Source: Plazaster borealis
Lineage: Eukaryota; Echinodermata; Asteroidea; Forcipulatida; Labidiasteridae
DNA: 64,000 nucleotides
Assembly: GCA_021014325.1 (NCBI GenBank)
Contig: CM037472.1
Span: 33,442,234-33,506,233, forward strand
Reading direction: 5' to 3'
In this document: piece by piece, positions 34,320 through 45,349 of the stretch
Layout of the letters: each line of letters begins with the position of its first letter
Position numbering within the stretch: the stretch's first letter is position 1
Made by a program: the position numbers and the translations under genes
The notes under the pieces: generated by a model
What the model saw: only the letters and a program-made list of their open reading frames with translations
Database searches by the model: none
Told to the model about the DNA's origin: nothing

Positions 34320-35268
34320 ACTTTCAACACCATGCAAAGCTTCAAACACTACTAACAGTGAATTAATTAGACAAAATATTTCTGCGTCTAGGTTACAAAA
34401 AATACCCCAGTTGAATGTCAATAATCCCACTACAGGGCACATTTTTCGATCACTAAACAATCTATGGAATAATGTCATGTATAAGGAGGAAGCCATTTGC
34501 TCGTCGTCATCGCCATCCTGTTACGACATCCACGTAGAGGGTGTTTGGTTCTATTACCATGAACAGCATTAACAAACAACGAAAACCGTGAACTACATCT
34601 ACTTTCACGGAACGAATGACAGAGGGCGCTATAATAATAAAAAAAATGCTCCTGGTGATGACTAGTCTGGTCCCCCGTCTTTATGCGGATGAAGACGGTA
34701 CCGATGAAGACAGGTGGTACTTTGTCTTACAGGCCCAGTGATTTCATTATATACAATTATTTCATTGGATAAACGTGCCGTGACGTAAGCTTTCCATATC
34801 TGCGTTATGATTACTCCGCTCCGGACGTGTTCGTTACATCAGCATCAACTTTTCGATCGTCTGCTGCATGCTGCGTGCGTGTACACAATGTACATGTACA
34901 GTACATAAAAAAATGTTTGTATGAATGTTTCCTATATGTTTTCTAATACGTGTATGCTTGTGACTCCAGTACGAATCTCTGTGTGACGTGAATGGATGCG
35001 AGGTCAAAGGGATCTATACAGGATCCCTCCATTGGCTCAAGGCCGCTATCCGGCGTTATTCACGAGCCTCGGAGTGTGACGTCGATGTTCGGGCTAGGTG
35101 ATGACGGCCTAGCGCCTAAAACAACAACACCAGCAAACGATGTGCACAGTAAAAGAATCATAAAAAAAAATAACATTCGTATGCTGGGCGGAGTAATTAA
35201 AAAATGAGTAAAAAAACCTGCTTTTGAAAGAACCATTCAAAGCATCAAACTTTCAATTCTTACCCGTT

Positions 35269-35647
35269 TAAAGGCACTGCACACGTTTGGAAATTGTCAA
35301 AAACCAGTGTTCTCACTTGGTGTATCCCAACATTATGCAAAAAATAACAAGCCTGTGAAAATTTGGGCTCAATTGGTCATCGAAGTTGCAAGAAAATGAT
35401 GAAAGAAAAAACACCCTTGTTGTACAAATTTGTGTGCATGCTTTCAGATTAGGAATAAAAACTTCTTGCAAGAAGTTTTTATTATTTTAGTGAGAAATTA
35501 CCTCTTTCTCAAAAGCTACGTTACATCAGAGGGAGTCTTTTCCTACAATGTTTTATACTATCAACAGCTCTCCGTTGCTTGTTACCAAGTAAGTTTTCAT
35601 GCTAATATTCGTTTTGAGTCATTACCAAACGTGTACGATACCTTTAA
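35269..35647 (+). mobile_element. family B MITE (copy B5), absent from the other arm
   Basis: TTAAAGGCACTGCACACG to ACGTGTACGATACCTTTAA. The matching place in the right arm reads CTAACCCTTTTAAACGTCAC on the minus strand and has no insertion, showing a single TTAA target there. Confidence 0.93.
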
Positions 35648-35766
35648 ACGTCACTTTTGTATTTATTTCAACGAATAGGCCTACCTTCCTTTTTTCACAC
35701 AGCTGTGGAAAGAACTTGCGAGACTTGCTAGCTGCTCAACTGGCATCTACACTGGAGTCAACAATT

Positions 35767-38700
35767 ATGTCTACGACAAAGAAAACAGCGCGGGAAATTG
35801 GAGTGTCAAAGTGTATCGGGAAACTTCTGACATTGTTGCTGTTGCTGGATCGTGTTGGAATGGTTGTATCTGCTGAGATGGATGCAGAAACTCGTCCACC
35901 GAATGTTGTCCTCTTCATAATGGATGACGTAGGAATGGGAGACATCGGCTGCTTTGGCAACCACACGATCAAGACACCTAACATCGACGGTCTAGCAAGG
36001 GAGGGAGCGAGGCTGACCCAACACATGGCATTGTCATTGTGTACACCAAGTAGAGCTGCCCTAATGACGGGACGACTGCCCGTGAGATATGGTAAGTCGT
36101 CCTACAAAGACAATGGGTTCGAAAAGTTGGGCTGAGCTTATCGGAACCCAACAATCTGCAAAAAGCCCGGTGTATAGGTTTTCAAACTAGGTTACCTAGT
36201 AATACGACACGCTATACAAGCACGTTTGTTACTGTTAGGAGGAGTAAGGGCAAAGAATATTATAATAATTTTTATTTCTATTTTTTATTGATGTATCGAA
36301 CCTGTCATTTTTTGTGCACTTTTCTTGTGTCTCATTTTGGTGGGGGATGAGGTTTGAGCAGGCCGGGGCTACCGTCCTCCTGCACCAGCTGGCCCACTGG
36401 CTATTACAGCTATAATAAAGTTTGATTAGAGTGAACTATGCCAGTTATGTTGCATTCCTACACATAGGTTTCGGGTCTAAGATGACGGTGAGGGTCTTTT
36501 TGTTCTCATCATCACGTGGGGGATTACCTTCAAATGAAACTACAATTGCCGAGTTACTTAAAGGATCTGGTTATGCTACTGCTCTGATCGGTAAGTCTGT
36601 CCCTCTGTCACCTTTTCTCTCCGCTAGCTGTGACGCATTTTCAACTCCAAAAATAAGGTTACAGTATCAAGAAGGAACTTGGCCTTAAACCCGTTCTTTG
36701 AGTGCATTTCCGGTTCTACATCTAAGTCACATTTTTATGAACTGGATAAAACCATCTTTGTAAAACCTTCCAAGAGTCCCTGAATTTCTCAAGATTTGTT
36801 TGCCTCAAATAATGTTCAACTTGCTTGTCTCCTGTTCGGGCTTTGCACTGATCTTCAAACAAACAGATGAAACATGATTCAAAGAGGCACTTGTGGCGAA
36901 CATACACCAGTAGAACTCTCCCTCTGCCCTGCTGAACTGTTATTCGAAAGTGGAAGTCCTCCAGGACCCAGTTTCATGAAGCTTATAAGCAAAAGAAACT
37001 ACGTAACACAGAACAGAACAATCATGCTAATAGTACATGTATAGATATAGGCCTACAGGTTACCAGCAAAAGTACAATGTAGAGTATATTATCTGTGACT
37101 GATTCCCTGCTTATTCTTGCTAATAACAGACATATTTGCTAAGTTTCGTTTTAGTGTTTGTTTGTTGTTTGTTGTTTGTCATTTTCTGCTTAAATAGCGT
37201 GTTTTTTTTGGTTGTTTTTTTGGGGGGACTAGTGTTAGTAAACAGCCAGACGTAAATGGTCAGGCGGCATTGACATGGTTACACTATGTTCCGACACCCC
37301 TATGTTCTGACACACCTAGTGTATTTTCCAATCCCTATCCCTAACCCTAACCCTAACCCTAACCCTAACCCTAACCCTAACCCTAACCCTAAACCCTATC
37401 ATGTAAATTACGAGAGGATTCTCGAAAAAACATAGGGGTGTCGGAATATAGAGCAGTCACCACACACACTACTTGCCCAACGTGAAAAGCGTAATTTTGA
37501 TAACACTATTTTCTTTTCGTCTCTTTTTTGCCCCACAAACGTTTACAGGTAAATGGCATCTGGGTATTTCGTGTACAGAGAACAATTCTTGTTCGGATCC
37601 TAATTCTCAAGGGTTCGACTACTTCTATGGCCTCCCAGTCACCAATTTTCGCGACTGTGGGATGGAGAACACCGTCTCTGCAGCATGGGCCAAGCCCCGG
37701 AAAGTTCAAGCTAAGATGTGGGCTTCCATTGGTGTCACCTGTGCAATTGGCTTCCTCCTTGCGTGGAAGAAACTCGTTGGAATTAGGGGTTTCCTCTTCT
37801 TAATGGTTGTTGTTCTAGCAGGGAATATTTTCTTGTTGATGTATTGGAGAGAGATTCGGTCCAATTGTGTTCTTATGGAGAATCGTTCCATTGTGGAACG
37901 GCCTCTTCTTCTATATGACCACCTCACGGAGCGATTACACGGTCGTGCCATTCAATTCGTTGAGCAGAACCAAAACCAGCCGTTTCTCCTTGTCATGTCA
38001 TTATTGCAAGCTCATACAGCACTGTTCAACAGTAAGGAGTTTCGTAACCATAGCGCCCATGGTAAATATGGAGATAATGTAGAGGAGATGGATTGGAGTG
38101 TAGGGGAGGTGTTAAAGGCACTCAAGAGACTAGGTCTGGAGGAGAACACGTTTGTGTATCTTACGTCAGATAACGGAGGTCACGTTGAAGAGTTTACCGA
38201 TGCTGGTGAGCGACAGGGCGGCTGGAATGGGGTCTATAAAGGTAGAAATTGCACTGAGAACAACAGTTGATTCAATTATTCACAATTTTTCCTTTCTCTT
38301 ATTTTTAAAAAAATTTTCAGGTGCAGGTTTGTATGGGGACTGTATTATTTGAGGTTGTATTTTGCAAGCCAGTTATTCAATGTCCACCCTGAGACCATCA
38401 AGTTGTCTGGATGTTGAGTTTAACTGTTCTTATCATTAAAATCTTAATTTTTAAAAAGTTCAACAGAGAACCGAATTGGAAACGTTTGGAAAAGATGGAA
38501 ATAAGTTTTACGGTTATTTAAATTTATCTAAATGTCGGTGTTGTTTGTAAAGGTGGTAAAGGCGGTACGTGGGAAGGAGGAATCCGGGTGCCCGCCATCG
38601 TGAAATTTCCCGGTCGTATCCCAGCGGACAGCGTGGTATCTCAACCTACACATCTCCCGGACGTCCTGCCCACCGTGGCACGAGTCGTTGGCGCCAAACT

Positions 38701-39727
38701 GCCAGATGACCGGGTGTACGACGGCCGGGATATGATGCCAATTCTGACACACACTGACCATGCAGAGAAAGAAGAAATGTTACATAAGTTTATGTTTCAC
38801 TACTGCGGTGGCTTTATTAACGCTGTCAGATATACACCCCAAGACGGTTAGTATTAATGGATAGTCTAAAATAATGTCTGTGTCTAGCTGTCTCTGAACG
38901 CTTTAAACGACTGTGGTTTGAGCCAAGAATTTATCAAGGGTTTCCAGAGACCACGTCCATAAATTCAGTCCGCCTATTTTCCGCAAAAAAACATCATCAC
39001 TAGATGGATTCCACATGACGTCACAAGCTCAAAAACCGCCATCTTTGATGACAATGAAAGACCTGTCGTTTGTCGAGGGTTGTGCGTGGCGCGCACATGA
39101 TTGTACGCGTTTGTACGTTTCCATTGGTTGTCATCAAAGATGGCAGCTAATGCAGTAGTTGTCCAACTGCCCAATCTATAAAATAAGTTGTGCAAATTTA
39201 GTTTTGTTGGGGACTTCACGATGGACAGAAGTCATTTAAATATGGGTGCGTCGTCAATGAAATGTATCGTCCTGTGAATAACTAAACAAACGTTTGGTAA
39301 TTTACTAATTTTGATATTATTCTCTTTCCGTAACGCAGGTGACACCACGTACAAACTGCACTATACCTCAAGCCGCCTGGTATCCGGCGTTCACGGTGTC
39401 ATGGGGTGTTTCGACGAATTCGCATGTGAATGTAAAGGGCCCAGCGCCGTTCTTCACGATCCACCCCAGGTCTATGACCTTTTAAATGACCCCTCGGAGG
39501 TCAATCCACTAGACAGCAATGACCCTAAAGTAGAGATTGTCATAAGAAAGGTCAACGAGGCGGTGGCAACTCACCGCAAATCGCTCCCCCGAAATACGGA
39601 CCATCAGTTCACACATTTAAATATGATTCCGCGGCCCTGGGAACGACCAAGTTGTGGATATTTTCCGTACTACTCATGTACTGATCCATATTTAGCTCAG
39701 TTGAAAAAGCTAAAGGGAGAACATTAG
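35767..39727 (+). CDS. membrane-anchored sulfatase, steryl-sulfatase (ARSC) type, copy 1
   Basis: Five exons join in frame to 607 aa: 35767-36091, 36468-36590, 37549-38241, 38553-38846, 39339-39727 (TAG). The family hydrolyses sulfate esters, such as steroid or aryl sulfates, in the ER or lysosome lumen. A signal-like segment (about 17-36) precedes the metal-binding aspartates IMDD (53-54). CTPSR with Cys92 is the site converted to formylglycine. Further active-site candidates are Lys151 (GKWHLG), His305 (QAHTALF), Asp357/Asn358 (TSDNGG) and Lys380 (YKGGK). Two hydrophobic stretches (about 206-222 and 228-248) form the membrane hairpin typical of steryl sulfatase. The C-terminal part keeps the family's HYC, CFATHxC-like [13 protein letters not shown] and DPSExNPL blocks. 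The start follows the second copy (MSTVKK); an in-frame upstream ATG lies partly in a MITE. AATAAA at 39847 is a plausible polyadenylation signal. The substrate cannot be told from sequence. Confidence 0.95.
37280..37460. mobile_element. inverted-repeat element containing (CCCTAA)n telomere-type repeats
   Basis: CTATGTTCCGACACCCCTATG and CATAGGGGTGTCGGAATATAG face each other, enclosing about ten CCCTAA units at 37333-37395 (the first and last irregular). It sits in intron 2 of the plus-strand sulfatase and is absent from the matching intron of the other copy. Confidence 0.85.
39027..39150. repeat. hairpin in sulfatase intron 4, left arm only
   Basis: GCCATCTTTGATGACAA and TTGTCATCAAAGATGGC are exact inverted repeats about 85 bp apart. 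The aligned intron of the right arm lacks the segment. Confidence 0.75.
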
Positions 39728-39846
39728 TCACAGAAAAACAGCTTCCAACATCAACTGTTTGGTGCATATAAAGATTTTAAAGATTTAAAGATTTGTGTTT
39801 TTCAGTTTGATTTTTGGTCACCGTCTCTTGACACAAAATAAGTTTA

Positions 39847-39852
39847 AATAAA
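39847..39852 (+). terminator. polyadenylation signal of sulfatase copy 1
   Basis: AATAAA 120 bp after the stop codon. The aligned place downstream of copy 2 does not have it. Confidence 0.6.
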
Positions 39853-39924
39853 CTTTGGATTCGAGTTTAGAATAATTACAGTTGATGCCACCTCGAGCTA
39901 CGGTTTGTTCACACATCTACAATG

Positions 39925-40055
39925 AGAGACTTTTGAACGCTAGGTGGCAACAGACTTACCAGGTAAACTTCTCGGTTATGAGCGCATGCTCAGAACTACG
40001 TAAACAATGGATTTACCTGGTAAGTCTGCTGCCACCTAGCGTCCCAAAAGTCCCC
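39925..40055. repeat. fold-back element at the arm boundary
   Basis: ACTTTTGAACGCTAGGTGGC and GCCACCTAGCGTCCCAAAAGT are inverted, with TTACCAGGTAAA/TTTACCTGGTAA inside. It lies exactly where similarity between the two duplication arms ends. Confidence 0.8.
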
Positions 40056-40308
40056 TATTGACCTAAATGTATCGAGGCTATTTTAGTTTACATTCATGTC
40101 CATTTTCATGAAAAAGGGAATTGATGAAAAAACACAATCTGCTGTGTATAATTGGTTGTAATTTATTTTGTTGATACATCGTTTTTTTGCATTAAGTTAC
40201 ATTTTCATTCATCCGATAGATTGAACAAAGCGTGTACTGAAATGCCTTTTGTAGATTTGTCAAATACACGTTTTCGGTATCGATCTCTGAGTGAATTAAT
40301 CTCACAAC

Positions 40309-40462
40309 CTTTGCGAATCCACGGCTCCAGCTTGGACTCCGGCTTTAGAATCCGTGCACCTGTTTGAAGACCCGTATACCGAAAGCACACGTTTTCTAAA
40401 TAACTGACGAAGCCTATAACTGGAGCCCAAGCTGGAACCGTGGTTTCGAAAAGGGCCATAGA
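40309..40462. mobile_element. family D fold-back element
   Basis: GCGAATCCACGGCTCCAGC and GCTGGAACCGTGGTTTCG are inverted. The right end GTGGTTTCGAAAAGGGCC matches the family D ends. Confidence 0.7.
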
Positions 40463-40496
40463 CATAAATGAGTGTTAATATTGATTCAATTCAGGC

Positions 40497-40638
40497 CGTG
40501 TCCGAAATGCCGGCTACAGCTATACGGCTACGGCTAGATTTCCTCGTCATCATGCATTGAAGTATAGGACGTCTTTAGCAACACCCTTAGCAACAGCTGT
40601 AGCCGTAGCTGTAGCCGCCAATTCGGATTCGGCCTTAC
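40497..40638. mobile_element. family E fold-back element
   Basis: GGCCGTGTCCGAAATGCCGG / CCAATTCGGATTCGGCC and GGCTACAGCTATACGGCTAC / GTAGCCGTAGCTGTAGCC form nested inverted ends. Same family as 22127-22250. Confidence 0.8.
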
Positions 40639-41424
40639 TTTGAAGATCGATCGGAGTATTAAGTCAAAGACTAAAAATCTTCCCGGAGGCCTGTGTGTGC
40701 ACCCCACTTAAAATAGGGAGAAAACAGAGCGCCGACCTCATTAATATTTTGTAGGCCCTCAAAATACTCCTTATTATTATTAGACAGATTTGAGAGCCCC
40801 CCAAAAGGGGGAAAAGTGTAAAAATGTTGCCCGATTGTGACCTGAGGGTTGTTGACTTCCAACTTGAGGTATTTTGGATGACATAGGCCCAGAACAAAAA
40901 TTGTCCTATTTGCCGAGAGGTGTAGGGACATTAATTTTTAAGATTGATGCTCGGACGTTTGGAAATTTTTTACTGCTGTAGGGGTGTTTTTATTTGGAGG
41001 GAGCATAACTCTCCGGGCCTTGGGACTCCCCATATTAAATTGAGCAGAGGATAAAAGTTCAAGAGTCAATGGATAATTTTACCCCTTACTGTAAAAAGCT
41101 GTGAGACTTTTAACTATTTTTTTTTATAGATTTGTGAATATTTAGCATTATGCACTGTATGCTATGGGAGTTTATTTAGTGGGGTGAACCCCTATAGCAG
41201 GAATTGGTTTACCAACATAAACATGCTGGTAACCAAAACTTCATTTTGACGCCCATCATTTTTTCTTGAAACTTCCGCTCGATTGGTTTAATGTGTCTTT
41301 TTTTCATCAGGAAAGTTTACATTTATAATAAAAAATAACCTAAGAAAATTTTACAATGGCTTACGTCTGGGTTTTTTTTCTCTCTCTCATTCTTTTGTTT
41401 TGTTTTTATTAATTTAACGTCGCA

Positions 41425-41640
41425 CAGTGTTTGTACATACGGACACGTATTGCCGCCACATGAATAAAAGAAATCTCTCTCTTATCGTGTACGTACACGA
41501 TAATTTGTCGTGTACGTACACGATAATTTGTCGTGTACGTACACGATAACTTATCGTCCCAAACTTATGTGTGCGTACACAATACGAGAGAGACTTTTTT
41601 GTATTCATGTTGCTTCCATATGTACACGATATTTGTTTAT
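41425..41640. repeat. element with tandem TATCGTGTACGTACACGATA palindromes
   Basis: Three tandem copies of a 16-20 bp perfect palindrome with 23 bp spacing (41483-41502, 41508-41523, 41531-41546) plus a decayed fourth. They are enclosed by inverted flanks GTACATACGG...CATGAATA...CTCTCTC and GAGAGAG...TATTCATG...CATATGTAC. Confidence 0.85.
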
Positions 41641-41659
41641 AATTCAAGGGCGGTGAATT

Positions 41660-42205
41660 TAATTTGAATTTGAATGAATTGAATTTAGCCTGCCTTCATC
41701 TAGTGTGGGATGTAGCCACTCGTTAATATCCCTTGCTGTTCTTGTCCATATTGTTGCTGCATAGGGTCTTACGTCATCCCCCTTATTATCTTCTTCTTTG
41801 TCTGCCTCTTCTTCTTTCCCTCGTTCTTGGTTTCCACTCCATTACTCTTGCTGTCCATGTTGTCTGTTCTTCGGGCACTGTGCGCTCAGCCCACCTCCAT
41901 TTAGCCCGTTAATGTTCCTTATAATGACTGTTAATCCTGTTTTCTTTCGTATTTCTGTGCATGACCCTGTCTCCGATTGCGATGTGAAGCATTTTGACTT
42001 TCCATTGCTCTTTGTGTTACAATACAAAGTTTGTGCTCTATCTGTTTTGTTGTTGTCCATGTTTCTGCCCCATAGGTCATTGATGGTAGCACACACTGAT
42101 CAAATACTCTTCTACGGAGAGCCATTGGTACGCTCTTGTTACAAGGATCCTTCAGTAGGCTACCGTTCACAGCTATGAAAGCCCGTAAGTGCCAGTAAGT
42201 GCCAA
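41660..42205 (-). pseudogene. RTE-like LINE reverse transcriptase remnant
   Basis: On the minus strand, frame pieces read KSVPMALRRRVFDQCVLPSM, then TYGAETWT, and further on ATIWTRTARDINEW. These are the C-terminal blocks of RTE-type non-LTR reverse transcriptases (fold P...LRR.VFNQCVLP.MTYG.ETW and WTRTA.D...W). Frame breaks between the blocks show it is dead. Confidence 0.65.
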
Positions 42206-44759
42206 AGTATAAATAATTGCTTTCATGCAAGTATAATGTTTTCTTTCGGCAAACTTTGTTTTTCACAATGTTTGGCAACCCCCTTTAAAAAAAAGAGTAT
42301 GTTTCGCACCTTTTGATTGTTTTAGTATTATGTTTGGCTAAACCTGTTTTGTGAAGTCTATATTTAGCAAATCTTAGGGGGGGGGGGGGGTGGAAGTATA
42401 TTTTGCAAAATTATTTTTCTCAAGTAGGCCTATACCATGTTTTGCATGATGAGCGTGCATAGAGGACGAGGGCCAGAGGCGTACTATAGACTTTTTCATT
42501 TTGGGGGTAAGCGGCGGGCAAAGACATGTGGCTTTTGAGGTATCGAATTCCAATCTTGTTTGCATTTTTTGGGATGGGGGTTGGGGAGGGGGGGGGCAAG
42601 GGTTATGAGTGAGTCTCTTCCCCCTCCTAATTACGCCACTGAGGGTTCATTATTTGGGCAGCATTTAATTTAATTACAGTCGGCAAATGGGGCAGAAAAA
42701 AGACAACTCCGTTACATATCCCTCTCGCAAAACTGTTTGTGACTCGCTGGATCGCTGGTGATGTCACAATAGAAGAAGTGATGCAATGATTTCTTTGTAA
42801 TTAAGGCCTAAACTGAATTAGGAATGAAATTGTTTGCTCCCTACCGGTGTCATCAGGGACTCTGTCATGTGGTATGGGCTAAAGGAAGTTTATTCAAAAG
42901 AGGGCGCTATCAGACGAAATATCTGCACAATTCACTGGGGGGGGGGGGGCAGAATCTCAAGGGTGGGAGTGGGGGGGGGGGGAGACATAGAATCTCCTGC
43001 AACACCGGCATGACTACGTGTATCGTAAAATCCACATCTCACAGCGCCCTCATGCACATATTAGTTGTTTTTAAACTGTTGCCAAATATAAACTTCGGGA
43101 TCCCCAAAACAAAATTTGCTAAAATATAGACTTCAGAAAATAAGGTTTGCCAAACATTCGGCGCCGTTTTTACGAAGCGATGAGTTAGCCCCGCAGCCCA
43201 AAATACGTGTTTTTCAGAAAATCGCGTTTGAAGTTGAACTATTTTTCAGATTGTTAAGGACACTATCGTATGCAAGGTTCGGCCGCCATAGCCGCCCCGC
43301 CCAAGGGAGCGTCAAATTCAGCAAATAACACAAGTTGAACACAAGTCTTGTTCTCTGTAACTTATATAACTGATTTTTTATTTAAAACACACAGTTTGTA
43401 ATACAGAAGGAACATCATTTTACTAACTGATAAATTGAATGCTGGACTACTCGATGTACATTTTACTTGGTATTGTGAAGGTAAAAGAAATCTTCAAACT
43501 ATGTCCTTGAATATAAATACAAAGCCTGAATTTTCTCAGATGCAACAAAGAAATCAAACAAGTTGACACTGATATAAAGAGCAAATAGTCAAAGTGATTT
43601 AATGATGAAACTGTCAACCAATTCAAATATCGATTGGGTTGAACAAACGTATACAGTGATTAATTAATACAATGTACATTTTATGCACACATCTTAAGAA
43701 CATCTTATGGGCGAAGAGGTCAAAATGGAGAACATATTGACGAGAACTTCGGCAAACAGAAGATATTGGCGAGGACACTACCGGCTCAGACGAACTCCAA
43801 GGACACCCGTCACAAGGGGAAGAAGACCCCCCAAATACCGAACCGTAGACTTATTTCGAAAATGTCTCTTCACTGCACTCGGTAAAAAACGAACTCTCTA
43901 AAAAAACTCCTCTGACGAGTTGGGAAAAAAAACAATCACAGAAGTGTTGTAGCCTCCACAAGTCTCGAGTCTGTCCGAAATCTCTCACAGACCGTATATG
44001 AAGGACTTTAAATATTTTCTGGAACCTACTAAAAATAACTTTGAATGTCCAGCAATTTCTAAAACAATGACATCTTCGCGAAATTATCTTCGAGAACATC
44101 TCATTCATAACAACGGATTAGCGCCGCCCAACGGGGTCAACGGTCACGCACACAACATGATTGACACCTGCGGTTTTTTTTTAAATGTGCGCTGTGCAAT
44201 CTCCAGAGTATGGTGCTCATAACTGTATTAAGATTGCATTACGTAGTTACCATGGAGGTATAAATACTTCCATGCATGGAAGTATTTATACCTTCATACA
44301 AATACCATAGATAGTTGAGCATCAAACGAAACAGTCGATGAAATAGATCATACACAGTTTGTTTGTTTGTTTGGTTTATTTCCATCTGCACAACAAACTT
44401 GAAAATGCATAACAACAGTTATAAATGTTAATGAATATGTAATGAGGTAGAAATGGAGGTAACATCCAGAGGAGGTATAAATCCCTCCTGTAGTTGAGTA
44501 GGCCTACCCAGACTGCGATTGGTTGTTTGTATCAAAACTATACTAATTGCATGTGAAAATGCATGATAATAATAAAAGATAATATACGATCCCTAGCTCA
44601 ACTAATAATAAGACGTAAAATATGATGAAGAACAAAAAATGAAGTATTAATGCCCTGCTGATTTAGAACATGAATGACATGCTAAGTTAGTGCAAAGAAA
44701 ACTGTTATGCTTGTCCAAATAAAACTCTTTAAAATGGCAAAGGAAAAGCTTCCTATATA
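42206..44759. other. spacer between the sulfatase arms, no gene recognised
   Basis: Contains G-run elements (42378-42392, 42560-42640 ending TTACGCCACTGAGG), a partial family C element (about 42895-42995), a hairpin at 44250-44293 and no recognisable exon. Short frames near 43707-43901 and 43851-44108 have no identifiable domain. Confidence 0.5.
44250..44293. repeat. perfect palindrome
   Basis: GGAGGTATAAATACTTCCATG next to its reverse complement with no loop. Confidence 0.85.
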
Positions 44760-45330
44760 CTGGGAAAAACATTTCTCAGGCAAACAGGAAAGGAGTTAAC
44801 ATTTTTAAGTAGAAGTTTACGATAATCGGAAGAAACCACATCCACTCTAAAAACATTAGTAAGACGGATAAGATTACCTTGTCTTGTAGTAAAAGGATGT
44901 AAATCCAGATTTAAAGGAAAATACGAAGATGGACTTTAATTAACGGGGAGCAAATAATTGTTTATATAATCAAAGTTATAAATGGCAATTTGGACAATGG
45001 ACATTAAACATGTATTCCAACTTCAGAAGTTTATATTTGAAACAAAGGGGAGGTGCATTGAACTGGACATGACACGCATTACGAATACATCTTTTTGAAG
45101 AGTTATGAGTCTTTTGTACAATGAGGGGCACACCTTTATCATGCCACCCCAAGCCAGGAGGCCATAGTTTAAATAGTGATGAACTAAACTCTTATAAACG
45201 GCCAAACTGTCTTTAACTCTCAAAGCGTTCTTTGTTCTGTTGATAACGTAATTACATTGAGAAACTTTATTACATAAAAGGTTAATTTGACGATTGACAG
45301 TGTCAAAAGCTGTTTTAACATTTATAAAAC
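44760..45330 (-). pseudogene. LINE reverse transcriptase C-terminal remnant, minus strand
   Basis: The minus-strand frame reads INRTKNALRVKDSLAVYKSL, then VHHYLNYGLLAWGG and LITLQKDVFVMRVM, the standard region after the catalytic domain in jockey/CR1-type LINEs. Beyond the stop, frames resembling the family's final TRQGNLIRLTNVFRV...FP block continue with breaks to about 44760. Confidence 0.65.
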
Positions 45331-45349
45331 AGCGAGAGAAAAATATCAG

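Larger units (their letters stand above)
35135..39920 (+). repeat. inverted segmental duplication, left arm
   Basis: From about GCTGGGCGGAGTAATT (35180) through the whole plus-strand sulfatase to about ATGCCACCTCGAGCTACGG (39895), this arm matches the reverse complement of 47105-52500. Exons have identical lengths and introns share ordinary sequence. Specific to this arm are family B copy B5, the telomere-type element in intron 2 and a hairpin in intron 4. Confidence 0.9.

Noticed and set aside
35599..35766. N-terminal extension of sulfatase copy 1
   Set aside because: The upstream in-frame ATG lies in the family B MITE, and copy 2 has no counterpart. The shared MST(T/V)KK start at 35767 / 52201 fits a signal-type N-terminus.
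37333..37399. Chromosome end or fusion scar from CCCTAA repeats
   Set aside because: The tract is short, lies inside a gene intron, is enclosed by inverted repeats and is absent from the paralogous intron.
43707..44222. Possible Arg-rich exon between the sulfatases
   Set aside because: No family recognised, competing frames on both strands, and no convincing splice sites.
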